The translations under genes and the position numbers were made by a program. Under the pieces are notes generated by a model, which made no database searches, was not told where the DNA came from, and worked only from the letters and a program-made list of their open reading frames with translations. Shown here piece after piece: positions 53,300 through 62,010 of a stretch of DNA of 64,000 nt (its first letter is position 1; each line of letters begins with the position of its first letter). Source of the stretch: Coriobacterium glomerans PW2 (GTDB taxonomy: Bacteria; Actinomycetota; Coriobacteriia; Coriobacteriales; Coriobacteriaceae); assembly GCF_000195315.1 (NCBI RefSeq), contig NC_015389.1:1054001-1118000 (forward strand), in the 5' to 3' direction.

Positions 53300-54370
53300 A
53301 TGCAGGTAGAAACTATGAAAACCGCGGTGTTTCGAGGAGTGAGAGATATCGTCTTGGAAGAATGCCCCAAGCCTCACGCAATCGGAAGCGATGTTTTGAT
53401 CAAAGTTGAGAGTTGCGCTCTGTGTACCTGGGAGCAACGTGTGTACACCGGTATGAATAAGGTCGAGTATCCGTTTATCGGCGGCCATGAAGTCTCTGGA
53501 ACGATTGAAGAAATCGGTGAACATGTCGATTCCCGAGAATGGAAGATCGGAGACCATGTTGTCATCGGAGCCAATCTGTCATGTGATGAGTGCTTTCTTT
53601 GCAAGACGGGGGAAGGGCAGAGTTGTCCGCACTTTGACCATCAAACGAAACTGGAAGGTCTTCCGTATCACGGAATGGGAGGGCTATCGGAATATCTTCT
53701 CGTTCCGACCCATTGCGTATTCAAATATCATGATGTGAGTTCACAGGAGGCGGCGATCATCGAACCGCTTTCCTGCGTGGTCCACAGTGTGGAATCTGCT
53801 GACATCCAGTTTGGTGATTACGTTCTGATCATTGGATGCGGCATCATGGGTCAGTTGCATATTCAGCTAGCTGGAAAACGCGGAGCATCTGTCATTGCGG
53901 CAGACATCGACGAAAAAAGACTTAAACTCGCCTCACAGCTCGGAGCGAATCACACGATCGATCCCTCGAATGAGGATCTTGCTCAGAAGGTACTCGAATA
54001 TACAGATGGTCGCAAGGCGCAAGTGGTTTTCGACACGACGCCGTTTCCGAGCGTGCTCGAAGATGCCTATCGTTGTGTTGGCAACACCGGGGCGGTCATC
54101 CTTTACAGCTCTATCCATCCCAAGCCGGGCGAGGACAGACTTGTGCCCATCGACGCGGGTTGGATGCATAGCTGCTCTATACGAACCATCGGCACTGCAA
54201 ATTCCAATGCTCGTGATTTTGTAAGAGCAGCTACGCTGGTGTCAGAGGGAATAGTCGATATGAGACCTTTCGTGAGCGCGCAATATACTGCGGATCATGT
54301 TAAAGATGCTTTTGAAAAGGCGATCGAGGGCACGTCTTTTCGTGTCGTCGTAAATTTCAACGTCATGTGA
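53300..54370 (+). CDS. Zinc-dependent medium-chain alcohol/polyol dehydrogenase
   Basis: A 356-residue MDR enzyme. The catalytic zinc ligands are CALCTWEQ, GGHEVSG and an IEPLSC region; the structural zinc site has CDECFLCKTGEGQSC, with three of the usual four cysteines spaced as normal. The NAD motif is IGCGIMGQL. It would oxidise or reduce a sugar or polyol phosphate imported by the adjacent PTS, in the manner of sorbose-1-phosphate reductase or galactitol-phosphate dehydrogenase. Start at 53300 has GGAAGGTGG upstream; ATG 53315 is possible. Likely last gene of the operon. Confidence 0.88.
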   Translation: MQVETMKTAVFRGVRDIVLEECPKPHAIGSDVLIKVESCALCTWEQRVYTGMNKVEYPFIGGHEVSGTIEEIGEHVDSREWKIGDHVVIGANLSCDECFLCKTGEGQSCPHFDHQTKLEGLPYHGMGGLSEYLLVPTHCVFKYHDVSSQEAAIIEPLSCVVHSVESADIQFGDYVLIIGCGIMGQLHIQLAGKRGASVIAADIDEKRLKLASQLGANHTIDPSNEDLAQKVLEYTDGRKAQVVFDTTPFPSVLEDAYRCVGNTGAVILYSSIHPKPGEDRLVPIDAGWMHSCSIRTIGTANSNARDFVRAATLVSEGIVDMRPFVSAQYTADHVKDAFEKAIEGTSFRVVVNFNVM

Positions 54371-54401
54371 CAGACGGTTCCCTATAGCGGACTGCTTTCT
54401 C

Positions 54402-54438
54402 TTTGGGGCCCCTCTATGCAATGCATAGGGGGCCCTGA
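54402..54438 (+). terminator. Stem-loop after the dehydrogenase gene
   Basis: A G+C-rich hairpin: GGGCCCC, then CTATGC, paired with GCATAG and GGGGCCC with one bulged T. No T run follows, so it may act as an mRNA 3' barrier rather than a classical terminator. Confidence 0.5.
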
Positions 54439-54565
54439 TGTCTCGAGGATTCACGCTATAATTCTTGTTGCAGGTTTTTTATAAATCGCAATTCTGAACA
54501 GCAAACGTTGACGTTGTTTATACGCAATCGTATTCGTAGAGTATCGAGACATAGGAGTGAGAGCC

Positions 54566-54808
54566 GTGAGCCCACATCGCAGCATCTTGATCAAGGACAC
54601 CACACGCGAGCAGCGCGAGGAGATCATTCGACGCTCGCTGGCCGGCTGTGGCGACGGAAGCTGCGAGATGTGCAGCTCATGCAGCCTCGGAGCGGGTGAC
54701 CCGTTCGCGATGTACCAGCCCTATATCGATGGAGATATGGAGATTCGCGATATCAATGCGAAGCGCGCTGCTGACAACGAGCGCCTCTTCGGACTGCAAC
54801 GCGGATAG
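54566..54808 (+). CDS. Small Cys-rich protein, conserved-looking, unknown role
   Basis: An 80-residue protein from GTG 54566 with AGGAG eight bases upstream; a GTG at 54557 overlaps that site. It contains SILIKDTTREQREEIIRRSL, GCGDGSCEMCSSCSLGAG with four cysteines (CxxxxCxxCxxC spacing), then YQPYIDGDMEIRDIN. The four close cysteines could bind zinc or an Fe-S cluster. It lacks membrane segments. I believe similar small proteins exist in Collinsella and relatives, but no function is known to me. Confidence 0.7.
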   Translation: MSPHRSILIKDTTREQREEIIRRSLAGCGDGSCEMCSSCSLGAGDPFAMYQPYIDGDMEIRDINAKRAADNERLFGLQRG

Positions 54809-55168
54809 CTCAGCGGCGATCCGATCGGATAGGTCTCAGGACCGCGGCATGGTCGCCCTCGCACTTCAAAGACGGGTGCCCGAAGTCCGTGGAGGGCTGA
54901 TCGCGGACACGTACTTCTGCTACAATCGTTTCACGGTCTGACGTCATGTTTCTTGCTCGGAAAGCTCACCAAGTCATTGGATCTGATTTGATTCTTGCTT
55001 TGGAAGTCCAACGATGCGGAGCCAAGTTTTCGTTTCATGGCCATTGTATCGCTGTCGGAGGCATGCGCCCGGATACGAGACGCATGCGAGCGGCGCGTCA
55101 CATGCGATCGACGAATGGGTATCAGCAGTCTGTCTATGTGTTCGCGCCAACGCAACTAGGGGATCAAC
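54809..55168. other. Gap before pgsA, no gene recognised
   Basis: About 360 bases. A frame on the plus strand crosses it and runs into pgsA out of phase; it has no ribosome site and its product resembles nothing. Probably holds the promoter of the pgsA-FHA-ftsR genes. Confidence 0.4.
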
Positions 55169-55927
55169 GTGCGTCTCAAAAGGAAGATCAGAAAGGAGCT
55201 CATCGGGACCTCCGACTACCCCTCGAACAAGGTCTTCACCGTCTCCAACTTCATCACAGGCTCGCGCCTCATTCTGACCTTGGTGTTCCTGTTCCTGTTT
55301 GTCACCGATGTGAATCGCTACGTCGCCCTTGTCATCTATGCGATCGCAGCATGCACCGACTGGCTCGACGGGCAGATCGCCCGCATGACCAAGACGGTCA
55401 GCTGGCTGGGCAAACTCATGGATCCTCTTGTCGACCGCGCCCTGCTGTTCACCGGTGTACTCGGACTGGTGATCAGATCCGAGCTTCCCGTGTGGATCTG
55501 CATCCTGATCATCGCGCGCGACGCCTATCTCGCGCTCGGCAACTTTATCGTGCATCATTTCCACAGGCGCCCCATCGATGTCGTCTACACGGGCAAGGCC
55601 GCGACGGCACTGCTCATGGCGGGGTTCACGCTCATGCTGCTTGGAAAGCCGATAGTTGAGGGTCTCGATGTGCTGCCGGCAGATGCCGCGGGTTTTCCCG
55701 GTTTGAATGGAGAGGACGCTCCGTTCGGCATATTTCTCGTCTATCTGGGCTCGGTCTTCTCGATCCTCACAGCCCTTGTCTACACGGCCAAGGGGGTGCT
55801 GCTCGTCAAGCGATCGCAAGAGCACCCAGAAGACGAGGAGGAGGATTTCCTCAACCCGGAGATCGTGGAGTCAGACGATGATGGACCGGTCGCCGAAGGC
55901 TTTCGTGACAGCTCTGAGGTAGAATGA
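55169..55927 (+). CDS. pgsA: CDP-alcohol phosphatidyltransferase, probable phosphatidylglycerophosphate synthase
   Basis: A 252-residue membrane enzyme. The catalytic CDP-OH-P motif DGX2ARX8GX3DX3D is complete (Asp67, Gly68, Ala71, Arg72, Gly81, Asp85, Asp89). About six membrane segments follow, and the C-terminus is an acidic tail of 40 residues, longer than in most PgsA. It joins CDP-diacylglycerol to glycerol-3-phosphate (or another alcohol). Start codon is GTG. The position before FHA-FtsR is typical of actinobacteria. Confidence 0.9.
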   Translation: MRLKRKIRKELIGTSDYPSNKVFTVSNFITGSRLILTLVFLFLFVTDVNRYVALVIYAIAACTDWLDGQIARMTKTVSWLGKLMDPLVDRALLFTGVLGLVIRSELPVWICILIIARDAYLALGNFIVHHFHRRPIDVVYTGKAATALLMAGFTLMLLGKPIVEGLDVLPADAAGFPGLNGEDAPFGIFLVYLGSVFSILTALVYTAKGVLLVKRSQEHPEDEEEDFLNPEIVESDDDGPVAEGFRDSSEVE

Positions 55928-55986
55928 TGTACATGTTCGGATGATCAGCCCTGGCATCGCTGCGGGGGACACGATGGAGGTTCCAC

Positions 55987-56421
55987 ATGTCTGGCAATTT
56001 ACATGAAACGCCTGATATCAGGCGTGAAACTGATTCGACGCGCGTTTTTCGCATGCCGTCTGACGATGCTACGGCACCCGATCTCATGAAGCGCGCTCCG
56101 TTTGCCAGACCGATTCTGCTCATCATCAAGGGGCCGCAGACCGGTAACGTCTTCGAACTCGACGAGGACGAGACCTCCATCGGTCGAGATCCCTCAAATC
56201 AGATCTTCTTGAACGACATGACGGTATCACGGGTTCACGCGAAGATCTTCTGCAGATCACGGGGAACGATGATCGAGGATCTGGGTTCGTTGAACGGAAC
56301 CTGGGTTGACGGTGCCATCGTGAACACCGCTACGCTGCATGACGGGTCCTCCATTCAGATCGGCACCTTCACGCTGGTGTACCACGAAAGTCAATCGGAG
56401 CGCATCGAGACTGGTGAGTAG
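55987..56421 (+). CDS. FHA-domain protein (GarA/OdhI-like)
   Basis: A 144-residue protein. The N-terminal 40 residues are disordered and contain RRETDSTRVF, a possible kinase site comparable with the ETTS motif of GarA. The FHA domain covers about 42-135: TSIGRDPSNQIFLNDMTVSRVHAKI and GSLNGTWVDG hold the conserved phospho-Thr-binding Arg, Ser, His and Asn. FHA proteins of this kind respond to Ser/Thr kinases and control enzymes or cell division. ftsR follows after two bases. Confidence 0.9.
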   Translation: MSGNLHETPDIRRETDSTRVFRMPSDDATAPDLMKRAPFARPILLIIKGPQTGNVFELDEDETSIGRDPSNQIFLNDMTVSRVHAKIFCRSRGTMIEDLGSLNGTWVDGAIVNTATLHDGSSIQIGTFTLVYHESQSERIETGE

Positions 56422-56423
56422 CT

Positions 56424-57308
56424 TTGGCTGAGCGCAGCTACCTCAGTATCGGTCAGGTCGTCAACCTCCTGCGCGGCGCGTATCCCGATCTATCCAATTC
56501 CAAGATCCGCTTTCTCGAGGATGAGGGGCTGATCGCCCCTCATCGGACACCGAAGGGATATCGACAGTACTCCAAAGAGGACGTTGATCGCCTCGAGGTC
56601 ATCTTGCACCTTCAGAAGACGCGCTACATGCCCTTGAATGTCATCAAGCAGCGCCTCGATGGCGCGACTGACCTGTCCAAGCTCGCCTACGAGGTCGGCC
56701 TGCTCTCCGATGTGCCGCTCAAAACCGAGGCGAAGGAGACCAAGCAGAAGCTTCATCCGATCGATAACATCCCCGACCTGCTCGGGGTTGACATCTCGTT
56801 CGTTCGCTCGCTGGCTGAAAACGATCTCATTCGCATCATCAGGAGTCCAAAGCACCGCGATCTGATCGATGGACGCGACTTCCAGATCATACGCTACTGC
56901 GCCGAGCTCTCCCGTTTTCATATCGAGGCTCGCAACCTCCGTCAATACGTGCTTGCCGCCAATCGTGAATCCACGATGTTCGAGCAGGTCCTGATCGGCA
57001 TGCTCGGAATGGATGACAGCGACGAGGACCGAGACGCCAAACTGGAGCGCGCCTTCAAGAAGTTGCACGATCTCACTGACGGGGTGCAGACCGAGTTGCT
57101 CAAGAATCGCGTCTTCGAGTCGCTGCATGCGATCGTCGAGGACGCCGACGTCGACTCGATCGATGAAGAGCTGACTCGTTCGGAGGCGGAGGTCGATTCG
57201 AGTCGGGAACCGGCTCCGCAACAGATCGATCTCGGGAAGCTTTCAGCTCCGCTGCCGCTCGAGATCCCCGTTGCCTCGGAAGCGGCCGTCATCACCGGAA
57301 CGCCATAG
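56424..57308 (+). CDS. ftsR: MerR-family regulator FtsR-like
   Basis: A 294-residue transcription factor with TTG start two bases behind the FHA gene. The MerR-type winged helix is LSIGQVVNLLRGAYPDLSNSKIRFLEDEGLIAPHRTPKGYRQYSKEDVDRLEVI. A second helical part with DISFVRSLAENDLI looks like a duplicated helix-turn-helix. The C-terminus is acidic. FtsR controls ftsZ in Corynebacterium, and the GarA-FtsR gene pair is a mark of actinobacteria; the name is by family and position. Confidence 0.88.
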   Translation: MAERSYLSIGQVVNLLRGAYPDLSNSKIRFLEDEGLIAPHRTPKGYRQYSKEDVDRLEVILHLQKTRYMPLNVIKQRLDGATDLSKLAYEVGLLSDVPLKTEAKETKQKLHPIDNIPDLLGVDISFVRSLAENDLIRIIRSPKHRDLIDGRDFQIIRYCAELSRFHIEARNLRQYVLAANRESTMFEQVLIGMLGMDDSDEDRDAKLERAFKKLHDLTDGVQTELLKNRVFESLHAIVEDADVDSIDEELTRSEAEVDSSREPAPQQIDLGKLSAPLPLEIPVASEAAVITGTP

Positions 57309-57356
57309 TCGCACTTCAGCCGGATCACATCTGTACTCGACCAATAGGGAGCCATC

Positions 57357-57890
57357 GTGTCCACATTCGACTTCTCTGCCTACATCGCCGACATTCCCGA
57401 TTATCCTGAGCCCGGTGTCCTGTTCAAGGACATCACACCGTTGTTCGCCGATGCCGTCGCGATGCGCGCGACGATCGCGACGATCGCGGAGCATTTCCAG
57501 GGACAGGGCGTGACCAAGGTGATCGGTCCCGAGGCGCGCGGCTTCATGGTCGGCGTACCCGTCGCGCTCGAGGTGGGTGCGGGTTTCGTCCCCGCGAGAA
57601 AACCGGGCAAGCTTCCGCGCGAGACGATCTCGGTGAGCTATGATCTCGAATACGGAACCGACACCCTTCAGATCCACGCCGATGCGCTCACCGCTGAAGA
57701 CCGCGTGCTCATCATAGACGACCTTGTCGCAACCGGTGGGACCCTCGCTGCGACCGGCGAGCTCGTGCAGACCACCGGGGCGCATCTCATCGGATACGGT
57801 TGCATTCTCGAGCTCGGTTTTCTGCATCCGCGCGATGCGCTCGCAAAAGTCGGCGAACACGAACTCTTCAGCCTCGTCAAGGTCGATTGA
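57357..57890 (+). CDS. apt: Adenine phosphoribosyltransferase
   Basis: A 177-residue purine salvage enzyme. IPDYPEPGVLFKDITPLF at the start, GPEARGFMVG, PARKPGKLPRETISVSYDLEYG and the PRPP motif VLIIDDLVATGGTL are all present. It makes AMP from adenine and PRPP. GTG start with AATAGGGAG upstream. Confidence 0.96.
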   Translation: MSTFDFSAYIADIPDYPEPGVLFKDITPLFADAVAMRATIATIAEHFQGQGVTKVIGPEARGFMVGVPVALEVGAGFVPARKPGKLPRETISVSYDLEYGTDTLQIHADALTAEDRVLIIDDLVATGGTLAATGELVQTTGAHLIGYGCILELGFLHPRDALAKVGEHELFSLVKVD

Positions 57891-58126
57891 CGTCGAAGTC
57901 GTTTCCATGAGCTGTCTGGCTGCGCATCAAACTCAGCGAGGAAGCGAATTCATCTCCTTGCGATGCCCGTTATTTCTTGACAGCACCTCCATATCTATGT
58001 GGCATTTTCTTCGCCCATATGGAGTATCCCCGTCGGTCGGCTCGGAACCCTTCCTGTCGCTCTCCATTCGGGGTAGGGTGGACACACGATGGGAATTCCA
58101 CGTCACACCTTGAAAGGGCACTGTCT
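57891..58126. promoter_or_regulatory. Leader region of the first NlpC/P60 gene
   Basis: CTCCATAT (57986-57993) and ATATGGAG (58016-58023) form an inverted repeat with a 22-base spacer. TTGACA (57977-57982) precedes it without a clear -10 box. NlpC/P60 genes of actinobacteria often have c-di-AMP riboswitches, but I do not see that consensus. Confidence 0.35.
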
Positions 58127-59227
58127 ATGCTGAAGCAGATTCGACATGCACTGACGCTCATAGCCATCTGCGCGGGCATTTTGCTGGCTGCGGCACTGGA
58201 TTCGGCACCCTCAGCATACGCCGATACCGCCTCGGATCTGGCGGAAGCTCGCTTAAAGCTTGAACAGTACGCCTCGAGCTATGGCAAGATCTATGATCAG
58301 GTCACCGCCTACACGGCTGATCTCGAGGTCACGAAGGGCAACATCGAAAAGAACGCGCAGCAGATCGAGAGCAGGCAATCCGAGTTGCGCGATGCGCAAA
58401 CCGAGCTTTCGCGGCACATATCGGATACCTACAAGGCCGGCGGACTGTCGTTTTCCGAGGTTCTGTTCGGATCGAACAGCTTGAACGAGCTGATCTCCCG
58501 CATCTATTACATGAACAAGGTCTCTGAATCCCAAGCTGCCGCGATCGACAATATCAAGACCATCAAAGGAGAGCTCGAGACCGCGCGCCAACAGCTTTCC
58601 AATGAAAAGAGGGATCAGGAGAATCTGCTCTCCAAGGCGAAGGAGAGGGCCGCCGCCGCCGCGGCTGAGCGCGAGCGCGCCAGCAGCCTCGTTGAGTCCC
58701 TCGATGCGGATCTCAAGCAGCAGATCGCCGATCAGGCAGCCAAGGACGAAGCTCTCGCGAAGGTGATCGACAACACTCCGAGCCCTTCGCCGACGCCCAC
58801 GCCGGATACGCAGAAATCCCCTGATACCCCCGCGGACTCCGGTGGCAAGCCCTCCCCGAAGCCGAATCCCGGTCATGCGACCGGCAGCTACATCGAGAAC
58901 GCCAAGCAGTTCATCGGCGTGCCCTACGTGTGGGGCGGCTCCACCCCCGCAGGATTCGACTGCTCAGGTCTCGTGATGTACGCCTATGCCATGGAAGGGG
59001 TGTCCCTTCCGCACAACTCCGACGCGCAATGCGAATACATCAAAAAGCATGGTCGCTTCACGACCGACAAGTCCCAGTTGCAATACGGTGACCTCGTGTT
59101 CTTCGTCGGCCATGTCGGCTTCTATGCCGGCGGTGATTCGATCTTGAATGCGACGCAACCGGGCGACGTTGTCCGCATCACGAGACTGAGCGCGCAGAGG
59201 AACTTCATCGGCGGCGGGCAGCTCTGA
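58127..59227 (+). CDS. Secreted NlpC/P60 peptidoglycan hydrolase with coiled coil
   Basis: A 366-residue exported protein. The signal peptide is about residues 1-33 (hydrophobic TLIAICAGILLAAAL, cleavage near SAYADT). A coiled coil of about 190 residues follows, as in PcsB/RipA-type hydrolases, then a Pro/Thr linker and the NlpC/P60 domain. Catalytic Cys is in AGFDCSGLV and His in VGHVGFYAG. It cuts peptide bonds in cell-wall stem peptides, probably at division. ATG 58127 with AAAGGG upstream. Confidence 0.92.
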   Translation: MLKQIRHALTLIAICAGILLAAALDSAPSAYADTASDLAEARLKLEQYASSYGKIYDQVTAYTADLEVTKGNIEKNAQQIESRQSELRDAQTELSRHISDTYKAGGLSFSEVLFGSNSLNELISRIYYMNKVSESQAAAIDNIKTIKGELETARQQLSNEKRDQENLLSKAKERAAAAAAERERASSLVESLDADLKQQIADQAAKDEALAKVIDNTPSPSPTPTPDTQKSPDTPADSGGKPSPKPNPGHATGSYIENAKQFIGVPYVWGGSTPAGFDCSGLVMYAYAMEGVSLPHNSDAQCEYIKKHGRFTTDKSQLQYGDLVFFVGHVGFYAGGDSILNATQPGDVVRITRLSAQRNFIGGGQL

Positions 59228-59338
59228 GGTGCCGTGGTCGTCACGCGGCGGCCACGGTTGGCCCGTCTGCCTGCGCGAAGGAACCCTTAAGATAGCGTGT
59301 GGACACTCTGGAGGTTTCGCTCTGAGATCGTGAGCCGC

Positions 59339-59368
59339 CTGACAGCTCCGATGACTGGCCGCTATACT
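59339..59368 (+). promoter_or_regulatory. Candidate promoter of the second NlpC/P60 gene
   Basis: CTGACA (59339-59344) and TATACT (59363-59368) are separated by 18 bases and lie 49 bases before the ATG. Confidence 0.55.
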
Positions 59369-59417
59369 GAAGTCGTGTATGACCTGAACCATCACCGGAC
59401 TTGTAGGAAGTGTTTGC

Positions 59418-60575
59418 ATGCGATTCGCGAAGCCCGCTCGCACTCGGATACATCTTTTGACGCGCAGATTGCTTGCGGTTGCGCTCTGCGTTGCCACGGC
59501 CGTCACATGCAGCCCCCTGAGCGCATTCGCCGACGCTCAGTCCGATCTCGCCTCCGCGACAGCTCAGCTCGAGCAGATCGGATCAGATTACCAGAAACTT
59601 CAGGAGCAGCTCGTATCCTCCACCGCCGAAGTAGAGGATACGAAATCATTGATCGAGGAGAAGCACACCGAGCTCACCGAGAAGCAGGCCGAGCTGGCAG
59701 GCCATGTCTCAAGCGAGTACAAGACAGGCGGTGCCTCGGTGATCAAGCTTCTGCTCGACTCGACCACGTTCAACGATATCCTCGAGCGCGTCTTCTACAT
59801 GGACAAGGTATCGGCGGCTCAAGCGGCGACGATCAAATCGGTGCGCGATCTCAAAGCTGAACTCGAGCGAAAGCAGGTCGAACAGGAACAGAAGCTCGCC
59901 GAGATCCAGCAGCAGGTCGACGATCTGGCAGCGAATCAGAAGAAGGCCCAGTCGCTCGTGAACTCGCTCAGCGCAGAGGTCAAGCAACAGCTTGAAGAGC
60001 AAGCCAAGAACAACGCAGCGGTCGCATCCGGTATGGAGTCCTCAAACGATGCCGCAAACGGTGCCGCAAAGGTTCCCGTCGACGGTGATGGCAGCACAAA
60101 TAACAATACCGCTGACAAGAGCGGCGGCAATGTGACGCCACCTGCACCGAACCCGGCTCCTGTTCCGACCCCGACGCCCGCCCCCGCACCAGATCCCAGC
60201 GGTGGCAAAACGACTATCTCGTCTCCTATCGGCTATGCGCTCGCGCAAGAGGGTGCAGCCTATGTGAGCGGCGGCAGAAGCCCCTCGGTGGGATTCGATT
60301 GCTCCGGACTTGTCTGGTACGCCTACCGGTGCATCGGTATCACCCTTCCCTCGACGACCTCGGGCGGACAGGAGATGTATTTCCGGACTCACGGTCGCTT
60401 CACCACCAACGTCAACGAGCTCCAATACGGCGATGTGGTCTTCTTCAGCGGACATGTCGCGTTCTATGTGGGAGGCGGCAAGATCTTCGGTGCAAGAACG
60501 TTCGGCAAGGGCGCGGGGACAAGCGATATGAGGTATTTCGGTTCCTTCCACGGCGGCGGGCAGCTCTATCGATGA
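59418..60575 (+). CDS. Second secreted NlpC/P60 hydrolase, paralogue of the preceding gene
   Basis: A 385-residue homologue with the same layout: signal peptide (LAVALCVATAVTCSPLSAFA), coiled coil (SDLASATAQLEQIGSDYQKL to about 225), a Pro-rich linker with PVPTPTPAPAP, and NlpC/P60 domain with catalytic Cys in VGFDCSGLVWY and His in GHVAFYVGG. The WYAYR and GRFTTNVNELQYGDVVF parts match the first copy. Tandem duplication with own promoter indicates separate regulation. Confidence 0.92.
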   Translation: MRFAKPARTRIHLLTRRLLAVALCVATAVTCSPLSAFADAQSDLASATAQLEQIGSDYQKLQEQLVSSTAEVEDTKSLIEEKHTELTEKQAELAGHVSSEYKTGGASVIKLLLDSTTFNDILERVFYMDKVSAAQAATIKSVRDLKAELERKQVEQEQKLAEIQQQVDDLAANQKKAQSLVNSLSAEVKQQLEEQAKNNAAVASGMESSNDAANGAAKVPVDGDGSTNNNTADKSGGNVTPPAPNPAPVPTPTPAPAPDPSGGKTTISSPIGYALAQEGAAYVSGGRSPSVGFDCSGLVWYAYRCIGITLPSTTSGGQEMYFRTHGRFTTNVNELQYGDVVFFSGHVAFYVGGGKIFGARTFGKGAGTSDMRYFGSFHGGGQLYR

Positions 60576-60855
60576 GTGCTTCGTCTCGCTAGAAGGCCGG
60601 AGCTTTTCGTTCTCATTCAGTCGTGAGAGCAGATGGACACTTCTTATATAGCGCGTCTGCTTCAAATCCGACTCAGTTAGACGTATTATGATTGATATGA
60701 TAGCTGGTTCGCATATGTGATTTGGTTGCAGTGGGTTTGACTGCAACCGATTCAATTCGGATATGGATACACTGTCATGAGCGAACCTGACCTCGTGCCA
60801 CGCGGTCGCGCGGTATGCTCGCCGATATCACCGTGGCTCATCTGAAAGGACAGCA
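60576..60855. other. Gap between the second hydrolase and the DegV gene
   Basis: About 280 bases with A+T-rich parts, no gene seen. GAAAGGACAGCA just before 60856 is the ribosome site of the next gene. No clear terminator with T run. Confidence 0.4.
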
Positions 60856-61710
60856 ATGACTTGGGCAATCGTAGCGGACTCCAGTTGCAACCTGCGTTCG
60901 TTTGAACCCACGGCCCCGGATACCGTCTACCGCTTCGCACCGCTCAAGATCAATGTCGCCGGCCGGGAGTATATCGATAATGCCGACCTTGATGTCGAGG
61001 ATCTCAATCGTCGCGTAGCCGCAGAGGGTGCGGCATCATCGAGTTCGTGTCCGAGTGCGGGGGAGTGGGCGGAGCTTTTTCGGTGCGCGGAGAACGTGAT
61101 CGCGGTCACGATCTCATCCAACCTGTCCGGAAGCTATGAAGCGGCCTGCATCGCACGTGATCTGGTGCTCGAGGAGGGCGGACACCGTATATACGTGCTC
61201 GACACGCGGTCCGCCGGTGGCAAACTCGAGGTCATAGTCGAAATGCTCGATCGGTACCTGCATGACGGCGAGCGGACCTTCGAGGATGCCTGCGACTACG
61301 CTCGATCTCTCGAGCGCTCCTCACAGGTTCTGTTCTCCCTCATGAGCTATGAGAATCTGTCAAAGTCTGGTCGCATGCCCAAGATGGCAGGTATCATCGC
61401 GAGCAAGCTGAGCATTCGCATTCTCGGCACGGCGAGCCCGGAGGGCACGATCAAGATCGTCGGTCCGGCTCACGGTGAGCGAAAGATGAATCAGAAGACC
61501 GTCAACACCATGGCTGCGGATGGTTACCGCGGCGGCCTCGTCTATATCGATTACGTCGATGGGCAACGGGCTGCCCATGAACTCGCTGACATGATCGTTC
61601 AACGTTGGCCGACCGCACAGATTCGCATCTTACCCTGCGGGGCTCTCTGCTCGTTTTACGCGGAGCGCGGCGGGCTGATCATCGGATACGAATGGTTCAC
61701 CACTCGATAA
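60856..61710 (+). CDS. DegV-family fatty-acid-binding protein
   Basis: A 284-residue DegV protein: AIVADSSCNL at the start, SCPSAGEW, VIAVTISSNLSGSYEAA and VLDTRSAGG are the lipid-headgroup contact blocks, and KSGRMPKM is near residue 170. DegV/FakB proteins bind fatty acids and present them to the FakA kinase. No fakA in the window. Ribosome site AAAGGA. Confidence 0.92.
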   Translation: MTWAIVADSSCNLRSFEPTAPDTVYRFAPLKINVAGREYIDNADLDVEDLNRRVAAEGAASSSSCPSAGEWAELFRCAENVIAVTISSNLSGSYEAACIARDLVLEEGGHRIYVLDTRSAGGKLEVIVEMLDRYLHDGERTFEDACDYARSLERSSQVLFSLMSYENLSKSGRMPKMAGIIASKLSIRILGTASPEGTIKIVGPAHGERKMNQKTVNTMAADGYRGGLVYIDYVDGQRAAHELADMIVQRWPTAQIRILPCGALCSFYAERGGLIIGYEWFTTR

Positions 61711-62010
61711 TCGTACTCCTTTGAATATCACCCTTTTCAGGGGCCAGCGACCAAGCCATAATTCAACAATGGATCAGCGAAAATTTACCGCCGTCTCGAT
61801 TACAAAATAGCCGATAGCTCGAATGAACGCCACACATGCAACGAGGCCAATGAGCATACACATTTCAATCTTCATAGCTGTTTTGAATCTGTTTTGACGA
61901 CGAGCCCATGCGTGAGGGCAGAGGTGCAGACCCCACAACATTACATAAGATATATTATCGTGATTTGATATCCACACGACCTCACGTCGATGACTTCCGC
62001 CTATCCGGGA
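61711..62010. other. Convergent gap between DegV and trxB genes
   Basis: A 300-base A+T-richer stretch. A minus-strand frame (61774-61977) could give a tiny membrane peptide ending CMLIGLVACVAFIRAIGYFV, but it has no ribosome site. Nothing else seen. Confidence 0.35.

Noticed and set aside
57891-58126. c-di-AMP (ydaO-type) riboswitch before the NlpC/P60 gene
   Set aside because: Looked for because of the gene type, but the conserved blocks are not present; only a simple inverted repeat is seen.
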